22,345 bases of DNA. It comes from a virus. Both the position numbers and the translations under genes were made by a program. Under the pieces are notes generated by a model, which worked only from the letters and a program-made list of their open reading frames with translations, ran no database searches and was not told the origin of the DNA. Shown here piece after piece: positions 21,196 to 22,345 of the stretch; positions within the stretch are counted from its first letter, which is position 1; each line of letters begins with the position of its first letter. Where the stretch lies: positions 1-22,345 of the IMG/VR virus record IMGVR_UViG_3300048091_000012. The stretch is one strand, 5' to 3'.

Positions 21196-21253
21196 GGTCG
21201 AAACCCTCTAGGACACATGAGGGTCTGCGGGTAACGCCCGTACTGATGAGACC
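21196..21253 (+). ncRNA. Type II hammerhead ribozyme in the ardA-downstream intergenic region
   Basis: All parts of a type II hammerhead appear in order. Stem II: GGTC (21196-21199) pairs with GACC (21250-21253). Core: GAAA (21200-21203). Stem III: ACCCTC (21203-21208) pairs with GAGGGT (21219-21224) around a 10-nt loop. The cleavage triplet is GTC (21223-21225). Stem I: TGCGGG (21226-21231) pairs with CCCGTA (21237-21242), including one G-U pair. Core: CTGATGA (21243-21249). The G-C pair closing stem II next to the core and the A-U pair next to GAAA are the invariant ones. Self-cleavage would fall between 21225 and 21226. Stem II is only 4 bp, and the loop-loop contact cannot be seen, so activity is inferred. 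Confidence 0.9.
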
Positions 21254-21274
21254 AACGCAACCAAGGGGAACACA

Positions 21275-21628
21275 ATGAACATTGAAAACATCACCAAGCA
21301 TTACTTAGTCGCTGCTCTTTGGTCGTCCACGGATGAACATGGGGAACCCTTGGACGCAGTGTGCACCCTTGATGACGTTTCGCCTGAGTGCCTTGAGGAA
21401 GCCAAGCTTGATGTGATGGATTTCGTTATGAGCAACACACATCTGCTTAGTCTCTCAGGGCTCTCAGACGAACAAATCGGACATGACTTCTGGCTGACGC
21501 GGAATGGTCACGGTGCAGGCTTTTGGGATCGTGGTCTGGGTCAGGTTGGCGAAGCGCTCTCGAAGGCTAGCAAGGTGTACGGGGAAGTAGACCTGTATGC
21601 AGGCGATAACGGCTACATCTACAGCTAA
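21275..21628 (+). CDS. Conserved phage early protein with HDFWLTRNGHGAGFWDR motif (117 aa)
   Basis: The protein starts MNIENITKHYLVAALWSSTDEHGEPL, continues with LDDVSPECLEEAKLDVMDFV, and carries GHDFWLTRNGHGAGFWDRGLG at about residues 69-89 (quoted in part: FWLTRNGHGAGFWDRG), ending LYAGDNGYIYS. I recognise this as a family found in early regions of many phages and some plasmids, with no known function. The dense W/H/G/D motif suggests a conserved binding or catalytic surface. The hammerhead ribozyme ends 21 nt before its ATG, and AAGGGGAAC is its Shine-Dalgarno. Association with ardA suggests a takeover or anti-defence role, but that is a guess. Confidence 0.85.
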   Translation: MNIENITKHYLVAALWSSTDEHGEPLDAVCTLDDVSPECLEEAKLDVMDFVMSNTHLLSLSGLSDEQIGHDFWLTRNGHGAGFWDRGLGQVGEALSKASKVYGEVDLYAGDNGYIYS

Positions 21629-21641
21629 TCAAGGGAAAACC

Positions 21642-21779
21642 ATGTTCATCCTAGTCCATCGTTTCACCGGCAAAGCGTTATTACGGTTCCCCACGCTGGA
21701 GCAAGCCCTAACGGCCCTCCAGGACGCTGCGGTACCTGAACTGTTCTACATTGGTAACGCTGTATCTAACAAACACTGA
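21642..21779 (+). CDS. Small ORF (45 aa), function unknown
   Basis: The product is MFILVHRFTGKALLRFPTLE followed by QALTALQDAAVPELFYIGNA and VSNKH. I start it at the ATG at 21642, which has AAGGGAAAACC upstream and follows the 117-aa gene by 13 nt. The frame is open further left, but only inside that gene. The beta-beta-alpha-beta look, with a TLEQALTAL helix, is common in small phage proteins. No family is recognised. Confidence 0.7.
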   Translation: MFILVHRFTGKALLRFPTLEQALTALQDAAVPELFYIGNAVSNKH

Positions 21780-21785
21780 GGGCCC

Positions 21786-22079
21786 ATGCGTACACTCGAA
21801 GAGAAAGTTAAATTTGACTCTGGGCTAACCATTGGTACCCATCCGGTCACGTTCGTCCTTAACGGAACCATTGAACGGCGGGCGCTCGTTGAGATTGGCA
21901 AGCGTGGCAAGGTCTCAGTGCTTATTGAGCCTGACGCTGAAGATATGTACACATCTTGGTGGCGCCTCAAAGGGGACACTTCTGTGTCTGAGGGCGGGAC
22001 CATCGTATGGGGTGCACGTGACCCTAAACTGAGGGAGCTTTTTAATAACCCTGTAGCACGCATTGAGATGACGCGCTAA
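21786..22079 (+). CDS. Early-region ORF (97 aa), function unknown
   Basis: The protein begins MRTLEEKVKFDSGLTIGTHP and appears beta-rich (VTFVLNGTIERRALVEIG, KVSVLIEPDA), with SWWRLKGDTSV and IVWGARDPKLRELF later. I recognise no family or catalytic motif. It starts 6 nt after the 45-aa ORF with GAGGG as Shine-Dalgarno, and its TAA overlaps the next ATG (TAATG), so it belongs to the same operon. Confidence 0.75.
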   Translation: MRTLEEKVKFDSGLTIGTHPVTFVLNGTIERRALVEIGKRGKVSVLIEPDAEDMYTSWWRLKGDTSVSEGGTIVWGARDPKLRELFNNPVARIEMTR

Positions 22080-22276
22080 TGAGACCCTCTGTTCGCCCAG
22101 TAACCCAAGCGCTCGAAGCATACTCGCGGGCCATCAATCCAACGCCTACACTGATACATGATCTAACCAGGGCGTTGGCTGAGGAACTAGCTGGAACCTT
22201 GGGAGGGACCGTAGAGATACGGCTCCCTGGAAACATTCGGATCATTCGACAACATAGCTCAAACGAGAAAGCCTAG
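22079..22276 (+). CDS. Small ORF at the end of the rightward operon (65 aa), function unknown
   Basis: The product begins MRPSVRPVTQALEAYSRAIN and contains LTRALAEELAGTLGGTVEIRLPGN, a helix then a beta strand. It is translationally coupled to the previous ORF by a TAATG overlap. Its TAG lies inside the left arm of the terminator hairpin. No family is recognised. Confidence 0.65.
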   Translation: MRPSVRPVTQALEAYSRAINPTPTLIHDLTRALAEELAGTLGGTVEIRLPGNIRIIRQHSSNEKA

Positions 22277-22293
22277 GGATTCCCCTGGGTTTT
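22272..22293 (+). terminator. Intrinsic terminator of the rightward operon
   Basis: CCTAGGG (22272-22278) pairs with CCCTGGG (22283-22289) across an ATTC loop, giving seven pairs with one T-G wobble, followed directly by TTTT and a T-rich stretch. The stem overlaps the stop codon of the 65-aa ORF, so termination coincides with the end of translation. The last 52 nt of the window show no gene that I can support. Confidence 0.65.
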
Positions 22294-22345
22294 GTCGTTT
22301 GGGTTACATTACGTGCGCATTACCTATCACAATAATTGACCTAAC

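Noticed and set aside
22290-22345. Possible promoter after the last terminator (AATAAT-like box near the right edge)
   Set aside because: No properly spaced -35 box is visible and the sequence ends before any downstream gene, so it cannot be supported.
1-22345. tRNA genes, integrase, repressor or attachment site that would indicate a temperate phage
   Set aside because: No cloverleaf, recombinase motif, repressor-like helix-turn-helix protein or att-like repeat was seen; lifestyle cannot be judged from this window.

Overview
This window is a tightly packed piece of a tailed bacteriophage genome. It looks like a short-tailed (podovirus-type) phage of a Gram-negative bacterium. The clues are a P22-like portal, an SU10-type major capsid protein, an adaptor and nozzle-like tail, three virion-internal ejection proteins, and no tape-measure, sheath or long-tail genes. 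Family names come from recognising protein sequence by eye, and the host cannot be fixed from the window.

Layout. Positions 1-19491 form one late operon on the minus strand, read right to left. In transcription order it holds two tandem collar-type fibre genes, the tail nozzle, a 52-aa coiled-coil ORF, a 2OG-Fe(II) oxygenase, a cupin, three ejection proteins (one with a lytic transglycosylase domain), a 96-aa ORF and the small terminase. An endonuclease VII-like gene, the large terminase, the portal, an 80-aa ORF, the scaffold and the major capsid protein follow. Two terminator hairpins come next, then a 98-aa ORF, an HNH endonuclease, a head-tail adaptor, a long Ala/Ser-repeat tail fibre, a fibre-assembly-like protein, a 73-aa conserved protein, the GH24 endolysin and a truncated gene that could be a holin. 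Most junctions are ATGA or TAATG overlaps or gaps under 10 nt.

Positions 19492-20321 are a control region of about 830 bp between divergent transcription units. It is rich in short direct and inverted repeats and holds a good sigma70 promoter facing right. Positions 20322-22276 carry small plus-strand genes that look early: a 71-aa ORF, an ArdA-like antirestriction protein, a 117-aa conserved phage protein and three more small ORFs, ending in an intrinsic terminator.

The most notable element is a complete type II hammerhead ribozyme at 21196-21253, between ardA and the 117-aa gene. Its core nucleotides, its GUC cleavage triplet and all three stems can be read from the sequence. Cleavage would separate the ardA message from the next one and leave a hairpin at each new end. 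A repeated TGCACAAC module recurs in the leaders around it and may be a shared promoter or operator element. Other points of interest are the oxygenase and cupin pair inside the virion operon, a motif repeated at both ends of the scaffold protein, and an endonuclease VII gene lodged between the terminase subunits.
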